64,000 nucleotides of DNA from Leishmania mexicana MHOM/GT/2001/U1103 (GCF_000234665.1 NC_018335.1:1350954-1414953); one strand, 5' to 3'; counted from the first letter of the stretch, positions 54,605 to 64,000 are shown. Program-made: numbers and translations. Notes: generated by a model not told the origin, from the letters alone.

Positions 54605-57221
54605 GAGCGACAGAAAAGCTGCAGCCGCGCTTGCCGTGGCGGCTCCAGTTCCCAGCCCGCCAACGCAGTCGCCAAGCCTCGCTCATATGTACTGGCTGCA
54701 GCGCCAGGTGGCCAGCAATACTGTCCTCCACGTGGACGACGTATCGCTTGCGGTGTCGCTGCTGAGTGTGCGGCTTGCAGCTGCCGCTGTGCCCAGCGAG
54801 GATGGCGCGCCACAGCCCTACGAAGTCGTGCTCTGCCAAGCGAGTGACCAAGACGGGACGGCCTGCACGTACCACACGGAAATCGTGCATTATCTCTTCA
54901 GAGCCGCGCAGGCGGAGTCCAGCGACCCAGTCGCGGCGGACCGCTTGGCGCGTGTGGTGATCGTCGTCGAGGATGCATCTTTTACAGGCCGCACCGCCGC
55001 GCCTCGACACCGGGTGAAAGGTGGAGAGCACAAAGGCTTGAGGTCAAAACATCGGCAGACCAGTGTGGCGTCGCTTCCGTGTGACGAGTCTGCTGTAGCG
55101 GTGACGGACCGGTACCCGAACGTGGTGTATCTCCAACCTCGTTCGCCGAGCAGGAGGGGACGGCCACTTACGCCTCCACGTTGCAGCATGGCGGACGGCA
55201 GGTCAGAAGTGGCGGTTTCGCGCCTTCTCAGCAGAGTGGTGCTGTGCGTTCCCGCAACATCGCAAGACGGTGTTCGCCCTCGTGGCTGGCTCGCCGGCGG
55301 CGAAGAAGAGGCAGCCGACGAAGACGCCGATCTCGCTCCGTTGGGCGGGCACACACCGTCGTCGTATCGCCGCGGTGCTTCCAACTTCGTTTCAGGGGCG
55401 CCGCCGAACACCTTCGTGGAACGCTGCCAGAGAGCGAGCGCCAACTTCTCCAAATTGAAGAAGCAGCTCTACGCGGCCATACAAGCTGTGAGGGCGGACG
55501 GCTGTGGCTGGGTCATCTACGCCACTCAGAGCGCCAACGTAATCGAGAACGAGGCCGTCGTGTGCGCTGTCTTGCAGCGCGTTCGCATGGAGGGTGACGG
55601 GTTGCAGCTGCGGCTACCGCAAGCGTCGTGCAGAGGAGAGGGGGAGGAGGCCAACGACGGTGCGGCGACTGCAAGGCATGTGTGGCGACCGTTGGGCGTG
55701 GAGTGCGTCCCGCTAGATTCACCTACCATGGAGGCATGCATGGCATCCCCAGAGGCCACCTCAGTGCTTCGATTGTTCTGCAGCGAGGGTCGGCCCGGCC
55801 TCAGAACATGGGCTGCTATCGAGGACGGCTCTGCGGGGCAAGAGGCGGAGCAGTACAGCCCGGAGCTCCGCAATTCCATTGCCCAGGCGGCGTGGCGAAC
55901 GGACCCGATGCGGACGGGCAGTGACGGCGGCTTTGTGGTGTGCTTGAGGGTAACGCCAGCAGCACAGTTTCAGGAGCATGAACATGGCGGAGGCGGCGGA
56001 GCGCCTGCAAGTGTGCCGCCGCTGCCGTGTCTTTGGTGGATACATCCGGACAGCCACGTCGTCTCGGCACTGACACCGGCCACCTTCCAGTTTGTGAAAG
56101 ACATTGAGCGAGCCGATGTCGCGGGGCGAGGGCACTCGTCTAAGGCAGTCTCGAAGATCCTTCACGCAGGGGTGCCAGTCGGGCTCGCCTCCCCGCTGCC
56201 CGCGGCGCCCGCCTCCGACCCTAACGTCGGCGCTGCTGGGCCCGCACTGCCAGCGGACTGCGGCATCAGTAGTGCGACGTGCCACGTGGATGTCCTGGGC
56301 GCCCTGCGCCGATTGCTGCCGCACTTGACTCTTTCCGCTAAAGGCCTTTGTGAGCTACTGCTGCTCAAGCATGTTCAGTCTCACGTGCTGCGCAGGAAAC
56401 TGCGCTTGCTCCAGAAGCAGTCGACGCTTCAGAAGCGGCGGCAACTCGGCGTTGAGGATTCGGCCACTGACACGGCGTCCGAGACGCGCAACTTTCTCAC
56501 AGCAGTGGAGAAAGCAGCTGAGAACCATCTTCTGCTCTCTGCCCCATCTTCCGCGAAGCTGTCTGGCCGGTTCTACGTTTGGGTCGGCGCGGCTGCCGAG
56601 TCGCTCCTGCCATCGTCCGGGATCATGCCCCCTGCTCAGGCAACGGGGAGTGCGGAGACGCCGCCTACCACTGCCGGCACTGCTCTTCACCCCGCTGTCT
56701 TGGCCGAGTTGGAGGCGGCTGGCGTTGTGGCGGAGGTGGAGTACCGGCGCCACCCCACTCCCCGTGACCCTGCGTCGTTTGTCATCGACTTTACCGTGCG
56801 CCTCGATGTGCCACCAGATATGCCAGAGCGATCCAAGCATCTTGCTGCACTGGAGGAGTGGCGAGTGGCGCTGCGGGACGCACTGCTGTACGTGCTTCGA
56901 CGCACCTGCAAGGACAGTGGCTCTGTTCGACTCTGGGCGAACCCGTGCGTGGATGACGCCAATGTGCCCGCATCGAGGGTAGGCGCCGACGGCGGTAGCG
57001 GTGCCGTGAGTGCGCCACGCGCGGACGAGGTGCTCGAGCTTGCAGAGAGCGAATACGAGACTGTGCACACGGCACAGCCTGTGCCGACTGGCGGGGTGGC
57101 GCACCCGCACGCCCTCTGGGATCGCCCTACCTTGCCCGGGATGGAGGCAGAGGACAGGAGGGCGGACTGGCTGCGCGACACGAACTACCAGAAGTGGCGC
57201 CGACGTCGAGGCCAGGGATGA
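53523..57221 (+). CDS. NSUN/RsmB-fold protein (RNA m5C methyltransferase-like), catalytic cysteines missing; probably mitochondrial
   Basis: 1232 residues from the ATG at 53523 (MLTFTRRVAGHHAKQRLPRS, mitochondrial presequence-like). A longer frame from 53043 crosses a splice tract and was rejected. The middle follows the NSUN methyltransferase order: HVDDVSLAVSLLSVRL (about 402, like the QDxxS helix), VVLCQASDQDG (about 432, in place of the SAM motif LCAAPGGKT), RVVIVVED (about 477), VVLCVPATSQDG (about 571, in place of DxPCSG), GWVIYATQSANVIENEAVV (about 660, in place of YsTCSxxxxENExVV) and GSDGGFVVCLRVT (about 795, like GTDGFFvA). Both catalytic Cys positions (PCSG, TCS) are Ala/Thr and Gln, and the SAM loop lacks its glycines, so a structural, inactive role is predicted. 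The C-terminal ~400 residues hold a basic coiled helix (LRRKLRLLQKQSTLQKRRQL) and a further unknown domain. It is much longer than typical NSUN proteins (about 380-800). Confidence 0.75.
54575..54602 (+). repeat. (GCA)n coding microsatellite, polyalanine
   Basis: Nine GCA codons in a row give an Ala run in a disordered loop of the NSUN-like protein, a likely site of length variation. Confidence 0.9.
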
Positions 57222-57968
57222 ACTGGACATCAGAGTCTCTCGGACTTTCATGAGCGTATGCGTGCTCATAACGGAGTACGCAGCCACCCTTAGTCTCCTG
57301 CGTCTCCGTCCACTGCGGTGTGTTTCGATTAGCCACACACACACACACCCACACACACCTTCTTTTTAGTGGCACAGAGTTGTGTCGCACAGGCGCGCGC
57401 TCCTATGTCATTGGAGCCGTGCGAGTGCGCACGTTCGCGGAGCCGGCGGGGCAGGGATATGGGGGGGGGCTCTGCTGGGGGCGGCGTCAAGCTTGGCTGC
57501 GCCTTAAAGACTGGTATGTCCCTCCTCGGCTTCTAGCCCCTCCCTCTCCTTCCGCAAAGGTTTCTTTCGTTAATAGGAATTTGGGTCTGTGTGCCGGTGA
57601 TGCACTCGCGCTGCAGGCAATTTCTGCGCTCTGTGCAGCGTTATCCACTACGATGCATTCCGCACCTATGCGCGTACACACCCATCGCCACAGCCACGTG
57701 AAGGTACACGGTGGCGCGGGAGGCACTCCTCTCATCTCCTCTCCTCTCTCTCCGTGGGGCTTTTCATGTTGCTCTCTCGCACGTCTGCTCTTTAATCCAC
57801 TGCTGCGGCTGTTCATTCTGTGGCACCTGCAGTGCTGAGCAGCTGCGCACACACGCACACACACGCACAAACGCACGCACGTGCAGAGGAGAGACCACGC
57901 TCGGCGCACACTCTAGGTCTCTTATCTTCCCACACCACGTTCAGTGATAGAGGAGATCAGTACGTGTC
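57222..57968 (+). other. Spacer, no gene
   Basis: (CA)n at 57335-57358, a G-run at 57461-57470, T/C tracts near 57720-57755, and a CA/ACGCA tract at 57846-57880, ending in the predicted acceptor for the small TM protein. Confidence 0.55.
57910..57944 (+). promoter_or_regulatory. Predicted spliced-leader acceptor region
   Basis: T/C-rich stretch 57915-57942 followed by the AG at 57943-57944, 24 nt before the ATG at 57969. Pattern-based prediction. Confidence 0.4.
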
Positions 57969-58307
57969 ATGCCGACGGTTTTTGATTCGGCGCCGTCGGT
58001 GGGTTCCGAGGACTCGACGCAGCAGCTCCTGTCCGGCTTCCAGTTCTTCTTCTTGTGCCTGATAGTGATAGCATCGTACTACGTGTCCTTGTGGATCTCT
58101 GCTCATGCGGTGGGAGAAGCGACGGCGTCGCTGAGTGCCCCCATCATCGCAGCTTCGAGCCTGTTTGCCGACGTTGGCAACACGATCCTAAAGAAGATCA
58201 ACCGCCGTCGCCACCGCACGCAGGTCGGCGCGGTCTTCTACGAGGTGGAGGCCGATGATGCCAACGATATTTTCTCTGTAAACCAGCCTGGAACAGGCGT
58301 GCAGTAG
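57969..58307 (+). CDS. Small single-TM protein, conserved hypothetical
   Basis: 112 residues. A short Ser-rich N-terminus is followed by one strong TM segment at about 24-48 (FQFFFLCLIVIASYYVSLWI), a second, weakly hydrophobic stretch (ATASLSAPIIAASSLFADVG), a basic patch (LKKINRRRHRTQVG) and an acidic C-terminus (EVEADDANDIFSV). The basic residues after the membrane region suggest that side faces the cytosol or matrix. No family was recognised. Confidence 0.7.
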   Translation: MPTVFDSAPSVGSEDSTQQLLSGFQFFFLCLIVIASYYVSLWISAHAVGEATASLSAPIIAASSLFADVGNTILKKINRRRHRTQVGAVFYEVEADDANDIFSVNQPGTGVQ

Positions 58308-59154
58308 GATGCACCATGCGCACATGGTGCAGCATACACGACTGCCTTTTCCTCCCCCTCTGCCGTTTTATCCCCCACGTGGTGGAAGCAGATCTTTAGC
58401 GTTGGCGGCCCAGCCCCCTGTTCACGCGCGTGTGCACAGGGACACACCCATGTGGCTATGTCTGAGGGGTGGGCTGCCTCCTCTTCTGCCTGCGGACTCC
58501 CGCCACGCACGCTTCTCTCTCCTCGCTCGCTGTCTCCCATTATCTGTCTTGTCTTGCTGTTCTTTTCAACTTGTTTCCGCTTTTTTCCTCCCTTTGCGCC
58601 CACACGCGCTGCGTGTGTGCGTCCGTCTATGCCCCTCTCCCTCTCTGTCGCACGGGTGCCCAAGTGTGTGCCGCGCACGTTCTGCTGCTTCATCCCGGTG
58701 CTCTCAGGCCCTCGTTGGTTTCTTTGCCGGCGTAGGCGCACGCGGCGCAGCCTTTTAGTGTCGTGTTGCGGAGTCCCCCGGTAGAGGGGGGAGAGGGGGG
58801 AGAGGGGCGAGAGAAAACCGAAAGAGAGCCTTGCGCTGTGGCGCACTGCTGGATGGCGCCTCCGCACGCTCAGCTGCTGCATGTGACTTCATGGCGCGCC
58901 CCTCCGGCACTTCTCTGAGAGGCGAAAGCCGCGCTGTTCTTCTCGAGAGAGTACACTGGGCCGCAAACGTTGGGATCACTGTACCGGTCGACACGCGCCT
59001 ACATGCGAAGGCATGCTGCTGCATCTTCTCTCCCGCCGTGTTGGTCGTCTCTCTCACTCATGCCACCTTTCCCTTACCACAACTAAAGATCCCGAGAACC
59101 AGCGACGACCACTAGCCGACTCCCTCTTCTTCTCTGAGCGGGCACAGCCGCCAG
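58308..59154 (+). other. Spacer, no gene
   Basis: T/C tracts around 58500-58600, a G/A-rich run at 58786-58815, and mixed sequence. The T/C stretch at 59121-59134 followed by AG near 59138-59146 may be the acceptor for the coiled-coil gene. Confidence 0.5.
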
Positions 59155-59757
59155 ATGAGCGTACCTTCGCTGCGTCGAAGCGACTGCAGCGGTGATCCTA
59201 ATCGAGACCGCACCCACTACGTGAAGGCGCAACGACAGCATCTTGTGCGCGAGACACGAATGCTACAGATGGCGCTGGAAGAGCTGCAGGAAGAAGCGGA
59301 GCGGGCAAACAACGAAGAAGCGTTGGTGCGCCGTGCAATAGACACAACATATCGCGAGCTGCTGCGGTGCCTACTTCATCTTGCCTTGGCTGAGCAGGAT
59401 TCAACGAGTGGCACAGCGGCGGCGGCCGGCGCACAGGCGCAGTACGACACGACAAGCGCCATCATCTGTGAGGTATTGCGGAGTTACAAGCACGAGCAAG
59501 ACGCCTTCACGCAGGAGGCCAAGCAGCGCTTGGAGAGTATAATAGACGAAGCGCGGCAGGTGTGCGCGAACGTCGGTGACACCCTCGCCGTGCCACAACA
59601 TGAGCATGCTCACAGCAGTGGTGTCGGCCCCACTGTAGAAGCAACTGAACTCGACTCCCTTCGCAGTGCCTTGGAGGCGCTGCGCGAGATGAAGGCCGAA
59701 GTGGACGAGGAGACGGAGGCCACACTGCTGAGCGTCGGCCGCACGCTGTTTTGCTGA
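59155..59757 (+). CDS. Coiled-coil protein, hypothetical
   Basis: 200 residues, largely helical. A first coiled coil spans about 22-75 (RQHLVRETRMLQMALEELQE followed by EAERANNEEALVRRAIDTTY), a second about 100-140 (CEVLRSYKHEQDAFTQEAKQ, then RLESIIDEARQ), and a third about 165-192 (LDSLRSALEALREMKAEVDE). Ala/Ser/Gly-rich and His-containing loops separate them. No TM, signal or catalytic motif was seen. Small coiled-coil proteins of this kind in kinetoplastids include kinetochore, flagellar and trafficking subunits; nothing here discriminates among these. Confidence 0.7.
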   Translation: MSVPSLRRSDCSGDPNRDRTHYVKAQRQHLVRETRMLQMALEELQEEAERANNEEALVRRAIDTTYRELLRCLLHLALAEQDSTSGTAAAAGAQAQYDTTSAIICEVLRSYKHEQDAFTQEAKQRLESIIDEARQVCANVGDTLAVPQHEHAHSSGVGPTVEATELDSLRSALEALREMKAEVDEETEATLLSVGRTLFC

Positions 59758-60512
59758 CTTGTGCGTTGCTCGTCTTCTTTGAATTCACCTCTGGTATCCT
59801 CTGCCCCTCCCCACTGAGAGGACGGCGGCACACCCGAAGTGACGGGTGGTGGGGGTGGGTAGGGAAGAGGCGGGCTTTTGCTCCTGCTAGGAAGCGGTTT
59901 TGGTGAATGAACGGCACACGCACTTACACATGCGAAGCCCGAGGCGACGTGGCCTGTCTGCCTGCCCTCCTCCCCTCCCCCTTCCGCAATCACTGCCGCT
60001 TTCCTGGACTCTTCCTCCTCTCCCAACAAAAAAAAACGATGTAGAACGAAATGAGGTATGCTGCCACCGCCCAAAAGCATGAGCGCGCCTGCGCGACAAA
60101 GCTGCGCTGTGCTGCTGTGCTCGTCACCGACGAGATGCATCGTTTTCCTCTCTGCCGTGGACGCAGATGGGAGCGCACATCTAGGCCCGTCCACCCGCCT
60201 CTTCTCCCCTCCTCCGTTTCTCTGGTAACGGCACACAATGGGGCTTTTGTTTGCCCGCACGATGCACCCATTACCGCTCCCCGTGGTCATGCACGCGTCT
60301 CACTCCCATCTCTCGCTCTCGCCCCCGCCCCCTGCCCCCTCACCACCATTGCGACGCCTGCTGCATCTACTGTCGCGGCCAAGGTGCATGAGTGTTCGTT
60401 AGGTAGACAGAGTTACGTAGCGGCTCTCCTTTTATATTGCTGTTGTGCTCCCCTTGGATATTCTCGCTTCGGCCCAACAGACCCCCCCCCCCCCACACAC
60501 ACGAACTTACAA
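59758..60512 (+). other. Spacer, no gene
   Basis: T/C tracts near 59960-59985 and 60008-60025, an A-run at 60029-60037, T/C tracts at 60195-60225 and 60300-60340, then the predicted acceptor and the C-run leader of the next gene. Confidence 0.55.
60421..60500 (+). promoter_or_regulatory. Predicted spliced-leader acceptor and poly-C/CA leader
   Basis: A T/C-rich stretch (60425-60472) ends in the CAG at 60478-60480. The predicted 32-nt leader is almost entirely a C-run (60482-60494) followed by (CA)n before the ATG at 60513. Prediction. Confidence 0.5.
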
Positions 60513-60956
60513 ATGGCGCCACCAAAGGCCTCTCTTCCCGCGCGCATCTTCGCGGGCGACTTCATGGGCATCAACTGGAACCGTGTCAGCTGGATGGCCC
60601 CGTACAATAACTTCTACCCCATCACAATGTGCGGCGGCTGGGGTGGCCGTATGTGGTCCAGCTTCATCCAGTACGGTCGCTTCGACAACCGTGCCGGCCT
60701 CATCATGGTGCGCAACCTGATCATGGGCATCCCGAGCGCTCTCATGGCTCTGCTGATGCTCGGCAATATGGACTGGTACCAGTGCATGCAGTGCGCCTTC
60801 TACCTCCCCGGCATTCCGATGCCGCAGTGGGCGCAGAATGAGTACGCGAAGGAGATGGAGTGGCAGAGCTGGAACAAGCCGGGTGCCATGGCGAAGCATC
60901 ACTATGCTGGCACTGTGTCCATCCCCGGCACAGAGAAGTACATCACGGAGATGTAG
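60513..60956 (+). CDS. Small membrane protein, possibly a mitochondrial complex subunit
   Basis: 147 residues, natural composition rich in Trp, Met, Tyr, Gly and Asn. The N-terminus is PPKASLPARIFAGDFMG, then WNRVSWMAPYNNFYPITMCG. One or two hydrophobic segments follow (LIMVRNLIMGIPSALMALLM; CAFYLPGIPMP), and the C-terminus is soluble, ending EKYITEM. High Trp/Met content with a single central TM segment is common in kinetoplastid-specific subunits of respiratory complexes or ATP synthase, but no specific subunit was recognised. Upstream in-frame sequence has no suitable ATG beyond repeat, and the very short C-rich leader fits this start. Confidence 0.75.
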   Translation: MAPPKASLPARIFAGDFMGINWNRVSWMAPYNNFYPITMCGGWGGRMWSSFIQYGRFDNRAGLIMVRNLIMGIPSALMALLMLGNMDWYQCMQCAFYLPGIPMPQWAQNEYAKEMEWQSWNKPGAMAKHHYAGTVSIPGTEKYITEM

Positions 60957-62230
60957 AAGGCTGGCCAACCTTGTGCGAGACGAAGAAGGACTTGCGCACG
61001 GCTGATCTTGTGCTCGCCTTCATGTACTTCTTTTTCGGTCACGTTGTCTTTTCCCACGCTTATCGCGTGGCAGCATGTGTTGGAGTGTGTGTGTGTGTGT
61101 GTGCATGTACATGCCAGCTCGCATCGAGGAAGCTCAGTTTGGGTTGCTGCAGGGACGGGCCGCAGGTGCGCAGATGCTGCCGTCGCCGCGGTCGATAGCA
61201 ACCCAGTTGACATTGAGCTTGTTGCAGTGGTACGTGGGGAGGACTGCGCGAGACGGGGTGCAACAGCTGCATGGCATGAGGGGAGTAGCAGTGCACACAA
61301 TGGTGTCTCCCGCGCGATTCAATGTGTTTCCAGTGTCTTCCCTCGATGATTGCTCTTTGTGTAGTGTATGCTCGTTCTCGTTTTGCTGCCTGTGCTTCGT
61401 GAGACACGCACAGGACAGCTATGTGTGCATTGGCTCTGCCTCACTGTCGCACGCACTCTCTCACGCACGCACTCTCTCGAGAGAGTGCGTGCGTGTATGT
61501 GTGTGATGGGGCGAAGGGGCGTACGTGAGCACGCCTCGTGCACACGGTGTAGTTAGGATTTGAGTTAAAGCTTTAGCCAAGAGGGGCCTCCACCCTCGAC
61601 CCCGCGTTCTAAACGAGCGACACAAAAGTAAAAGCGCACGTAAGCAGGTGCACCCAAGCACGCACAGAGACACTCACGCACGCGCACACGGAGAGGGTTG
61701 AAGCGGTGGACGTGACGGCGACGGTGGAGAAAGCGGCTTGCTCATCGCTAGCGCACACAGACACGTCCTCGTTCGCATGTCTTTGTGGTGCGTTGCCGCG
61801 AGTCTCCGTGGTGGTAGTCATGTGATCTACGTGACAAGGCTGCAGAGTTTGCAACGAGGTTGAGCGAGAGCTTGACGGGGATGCCACTCCGTAGCTGGAT
61901 AAGAGAGCATAGGCTGGCGCAAAAGGTGGCGGTTGCACGCAAGCGCGTGCAGCAGAGGCGTGCGCAGATTTCTTTGCTGTGCTTTTATGACCCTTCTCAT
62001 CCTACTTGCTATCCGCTCTCTTCTGCGGCTCTTGCGTGTGCCATCTTTGATCACCTTCTCTCTCTCTGCCCCACAAGCGCCCGTGCTCAAAGGCTGCGTT
62101 GGCGTCGCAGCAGCTGCGAATCCCGAGCAACAAGCAGGTAGTCTCTCGTTTTGAGCCCGCTCACACCCGTAGCTACACCTCCCCCTTCTCCCCCCTCCCA
62201 AAGCACAGGAGCAGTGGAGCTGCCAGCATC
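60957..62230 (+). other. Spacer with perfect palindrome, no gene
   Basis: (TG)n at 61087-61102, a direct repeat CGCACGCACTCTCTC and a 34-bp palindrome (61462-61495), then CA/ACGCA-rich sequence at 61655-61695. T/C tracts at 62055-62080 and 62175-62205 are followed by AGs near 62208-62212 for the PH-domain gene. Short frames on both strands at 61130-61330 look mildly protein-like but lack support. Confidence 0.55.
61462..61495. repeat. Perfect 34-bp palindrome
   Basis: Two 17-bp arms without a spacer are centred on CTCGAG between 61478 and 61479. In RNA this would form a hairpin, in DNA a cruciform. It lies about 500 bp after the stop of the membrane-protein gene, with a partial copy of one arm just upstream. 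Confidence 0.9.
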
Positions 62231-63085
62231 ATGCCGACGTTTTTCGAGGCGAGGGCCGAGAAGTTGATGCTTGCCGCTCAAGAGGAGTGCCGCTTGTTGG
62301 CAGCGCAGTTGGAAAAAAGTAGTTCAGCACGAGCCGCGTCCACTTGTGGGCTGCAGGGCACGACTCGCGCGGCACCAGCGACTGCACCCGCGGCGGCCAG
62401 GCCCCCACCGAGTCCCCAGAGAGCGTGCAGCGCCACCACGGAGACGGCTAACGTGAAGGGTCTCTCCATAGGCTCCTCCACCTCCACCTCACCCGATCGA
62501 GCCAAGAGCCCGTCGGCGGCGCCCCCGTCGGCCTCCCCCGCGCGCGTTGTCATCCCCACTGCCGCCACGCATAAGGAAGGTACGCTGCTTCACTTGGTGC
62601 GGGGTAGTGGCCTGTTCGGCGGCGGCAGTCGCTCCTTCGTGCCTCACTACATTGTTGTGTCCGGTAGCGCTGGGATCTCGTGGTACGCGTCCGAAGCGGA
62701 GTACCGCCAGGACCGCTCTCGGCCACTCGGGCACGCCAACTTCTGGATCGAGACGTTCAACAGCCGAGGCAGCCGCTTCAAGAAGGCCGCCGTGTGCTGG
62801 CCGCTCATCTTGCCTGACGATTGCCCAGAGGCGAAGGACACCAACAAGACATACTTCGCTGTAGACTATTACACGCCCAACGAAGCGCGGGAGCAAGTTG
62901 TGCTGGCGGCGGCGTCGCCGGCAGAACGCGACGAGTGGGTGCAGCTTCTCACCAAGTACATTGACCTTTACTTGGCCCCTCGCGCAGAGTCGGAGGAGCT
63001 GCAGCACATCCCGCGCGGCGCGGCAGTCCCGCTGCACCGGTCAGGGGTCATCGAGGGAGAAGCTCCGGGCGGTAACATTATCTGA
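62231..63085 (+). CDS. PH-domain protein
   Basis: 284 residues from the ATG at 62231. The first 115 residues start with a short helix (EARAEKLMLAAQEECRLLAA) and continue as Ser/Ala/Pro-rich disorder. A pleckstrin-homology domain spans about 115-255: first strand KEGTLLHLVRGSG, then RSFVPHYIVVSGSAGISWYA, LGHANFWIETF, KTYFAVDYYTPNEAREQVVL, and the closing helix ERDEWVQLLTKYIDLYL with the conserved Trp. PH domains bind phosphoinositides or proteins at membranes. Basic residues early in the domain are few (K116, R125), so lipid affinity is uncertain. Confidence 0.82.
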   Translation: MPTFFEARAEKLMLAAQEECRLLAAQLEKSSSARAASTCGLQGTTRAAPATAPAAARPPPSPQRACSATTETANVKGLSIGSSTSTSPDRAKSPSAAPPSASPARVVIPTAATHKEGTLLHLVRGSGLFGGGSRSFVPHYIVVSGSAGISWYASEAEYRQDRSRPLGHANFWIETFNSRGSRFKKAAVCWPLILPDDCPEAKDTNKTYFAVDYYTPNEAREQVVLAAASPAERDEWVQLLTKYIDLYLAPRAESEELQHIPRGAAVPLHRSGVIEGEAPGGNII

Positions 63086-63635
63086 AACAGCACGCCGTGT
63101 GTTTGTGTGTGTGTTGCCGTGACGCGAGACGTGTCGTGTGATGTGCACGCGTGGCCGCTGTGGAAGCAAGAGCAAGGTGAAGAAGGCAGGTGAAGGAGCT
63201 GTATGCTTGCTGTTGTTGCTCTGCTTATTATTTTTGTTGGCCGTCCTTCTCGACGCCCGCGTATCGACAGATCGAGTGGTGACACGATGCCCCCGCTTTT
63301 ACCTCTCCCCTCCTGCCCGTCTCTCCCTCTCCTTCACTTTGTGGTGGCTGCTCCCGCTCTAAGGCATGTGATGGGCACGCGAACGTGCGCCCCCGTATCT
63401 CGCGATCGCCACGTGTGCTGCGCGTTGTTTCCCCCCCTTCCTTTCGCCCACAGCGCAGCGCGCTATCTAGGACTGCAGGACCACCGTCCAGCTGTGGCTC
63501 CCACGTCTCTCCTCTGTGCGCTGCTGCACACGTACGTACCGGGAGAGTGACGACGCCATCCGATTGCCGCCACGCATCTCGTCTCTCATCCTCCCCACCT
63601 CCCAGCCACCTGGTGGCCCACATAGACATAGAATC
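63086..63635 (+). other. Spacer, no gene
   Basis: (TG)n near 63101-63113, T/C tracts at about 63300-63345 and 63431-63450, and a final C-rich T/C tract (63575-63602) ending in AG at 63604-63605, a likely acceptor 31 nt before the last gene. Confidence 0.55.
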
Positions 63636-64000
63636 ATGACAACTCTACCGGTGCTTCACTTGAAGGCGACCAGCCTGCAGAATGTGACTATCGCTGAGGA
63701 CCTGAGTGACACCACAGCGACCCTCTACACGTTCCTCCGCTCGATCCCCAGCGCCGCGGAAACTGAACTGGCCCTCCAGCCCTTCCTCGAATCCCTCCAC
63801 GCGGCTCCGTCGTCCGGCAGGGCTGCTCTCATGCGGCGACCGAATCATCGCCTTGTACAGCTTCTGGAGTCGGTGGCCGTTGATGGCGTCTTTCGTTGCA
63901 CACCGCATCTCCTTCCTGCGTTGGCGCGTCACTCAGATCGGTGGCTGCACCGGTTAGGGTACGCCTCGATGGACGGTGAGGCGGCTGATTCGATGGCAGC
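63636..64000 (+). CDS. Hypothetical protein, 5' part (cut by window end)
   Basis: The frame from the ATG at 63636 is open to the last base, giving at least 121 residues. It begins MTTLPVLHLKATSLQNVTIA and continues with helical sequence (TLYTFLRSIPSAAETELALQ; RPNHRLVQLLESVAVDG; LLPALARHSDRWLHRLGYAS), which has natural composition. No family is recognisable from this fragment. It is preceded by a good pyrimidine tract and AG at 63604-63605. Confidence 0.7.
   Translation, partial: MTTLPVLHLKATSLQNVTIAEDLSDTTATLYTFLRSIPSAAETELALQPFLESLHAAPSSGRAALMRRPNHRLVQLLESVAVDGVFRCTPHLLPALARHSDRWLHRLGYASMDGEAADSMA

Noticed and set aside
61134..61322. 62-codon minus-strand ORF with natural-looking composition
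   Set aside because: No similarity recognised, antisense to the unit, and the opposite strand is equally open.

Overview
The window looks like nuclear chromosome sequence of a trypanosomatid, most likely a Leishmania species. It is GC-rich, all supported genes are intronless and lie on the + strand, and they are separated by 0.3-2.2 kb spacers full of pyrimidine tracts, (TG)n/(CA)n tracts and T-rich stretches. That is the layout of a polycistronic unit processed by spliced-leader trans-splicing and polyadenylation. No strand switch, rRNA, tRNA or CRISPR array was seen. Bacterial-style operons and ribosome binding sites do not apply, so non-ATG starts were ignored and each start was placed at an in-frame ATG, usually after the last strong pyrimidine tract.

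Layout. 0.1-1.9 kb: a type I membrane protein with a catalytically degenerate alpha/beta hydrolase (tripeptidyl-aminopeptidase-like) fold. 3.0-11.4 kb: a 2816-residue Dopey/DOP1 homologue (Golgi-endosome trafficking). 12.5-14.8 kb: a ten-TM DMT/EamA-like protein with a long disordered N-terminus carrying an RVxF motif. 16.7-21.9 kb: a FAM161-like (centriole/basal body) gene that appears twice, nearly identical, either side of a 100-N assembly gap. 22.9-25.3 kb: an unknown 775-residue protein. 26.0 kb: a small KGD4/MRPS36-like mitochondrial protein. 27.9-29.8 kb: a C2HC zinc-finger protein. 32.0-32.9 kb: an RNase PH-type exosome subunit. 33.8-35.5 kb: an RRM protein. 36.5-38.4 kb: a TPR-like protein. 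39.8 kb: an acidic mini-protein. 41.3-43.3 kb: a mitochondrial-type DEAD-box-like helicase. 44.5-45.4 kb: a START-like lipid-binding protein. 47.4-48.7 kb: an unknown basic protein. 49.7 kb: a roadblock/LC7 dynein light chain. 50.9-52.6 kb: an unknown, probably mitochondrial protein. 53.5-57.2 kb: a 1232-residue NSUN-like RNA methyltransferase fold whose two catalytic cysteines are gone. 58.0 kb: a small single-TM protein. 59.2 kb: a coiled-coil protein. 60.5 kb: a 147-residue membrane protein. 62.2-63.1 kb: a PH-domain protein. 63.6 kb to the end: a gene cut by the window edge.

The genes do not form a functional operon; neighbours are unrelated, as is normal in kinetoplastid polycistrons. 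Themes are mitochondrial gene expression (helicase, NSUN-like protein, KGD4-like protein), RNA metabolism (exosome subunit, RRM protein), membrane trafficking (DOP1, YxxPhi-tailed hydrolase, START, PH) and flagellum/basal body (FAM161-like, roadblock).

Non-coding features worth attention are: a near-identical dispersed repeat present as one long and two truncated copies in three spacers; a SIDER-like retroposon downstream of the TPR gene; a possible minus-strand protein relic at 27.6 kb; a four-tract G-quadruplex motif; and a perfect 34-bp palindrome. No wholly new multi-gene system was found. The best novelty candidates are the inactivated NSUN-fold protein, the degenerate hydrolase, and the repeat family.
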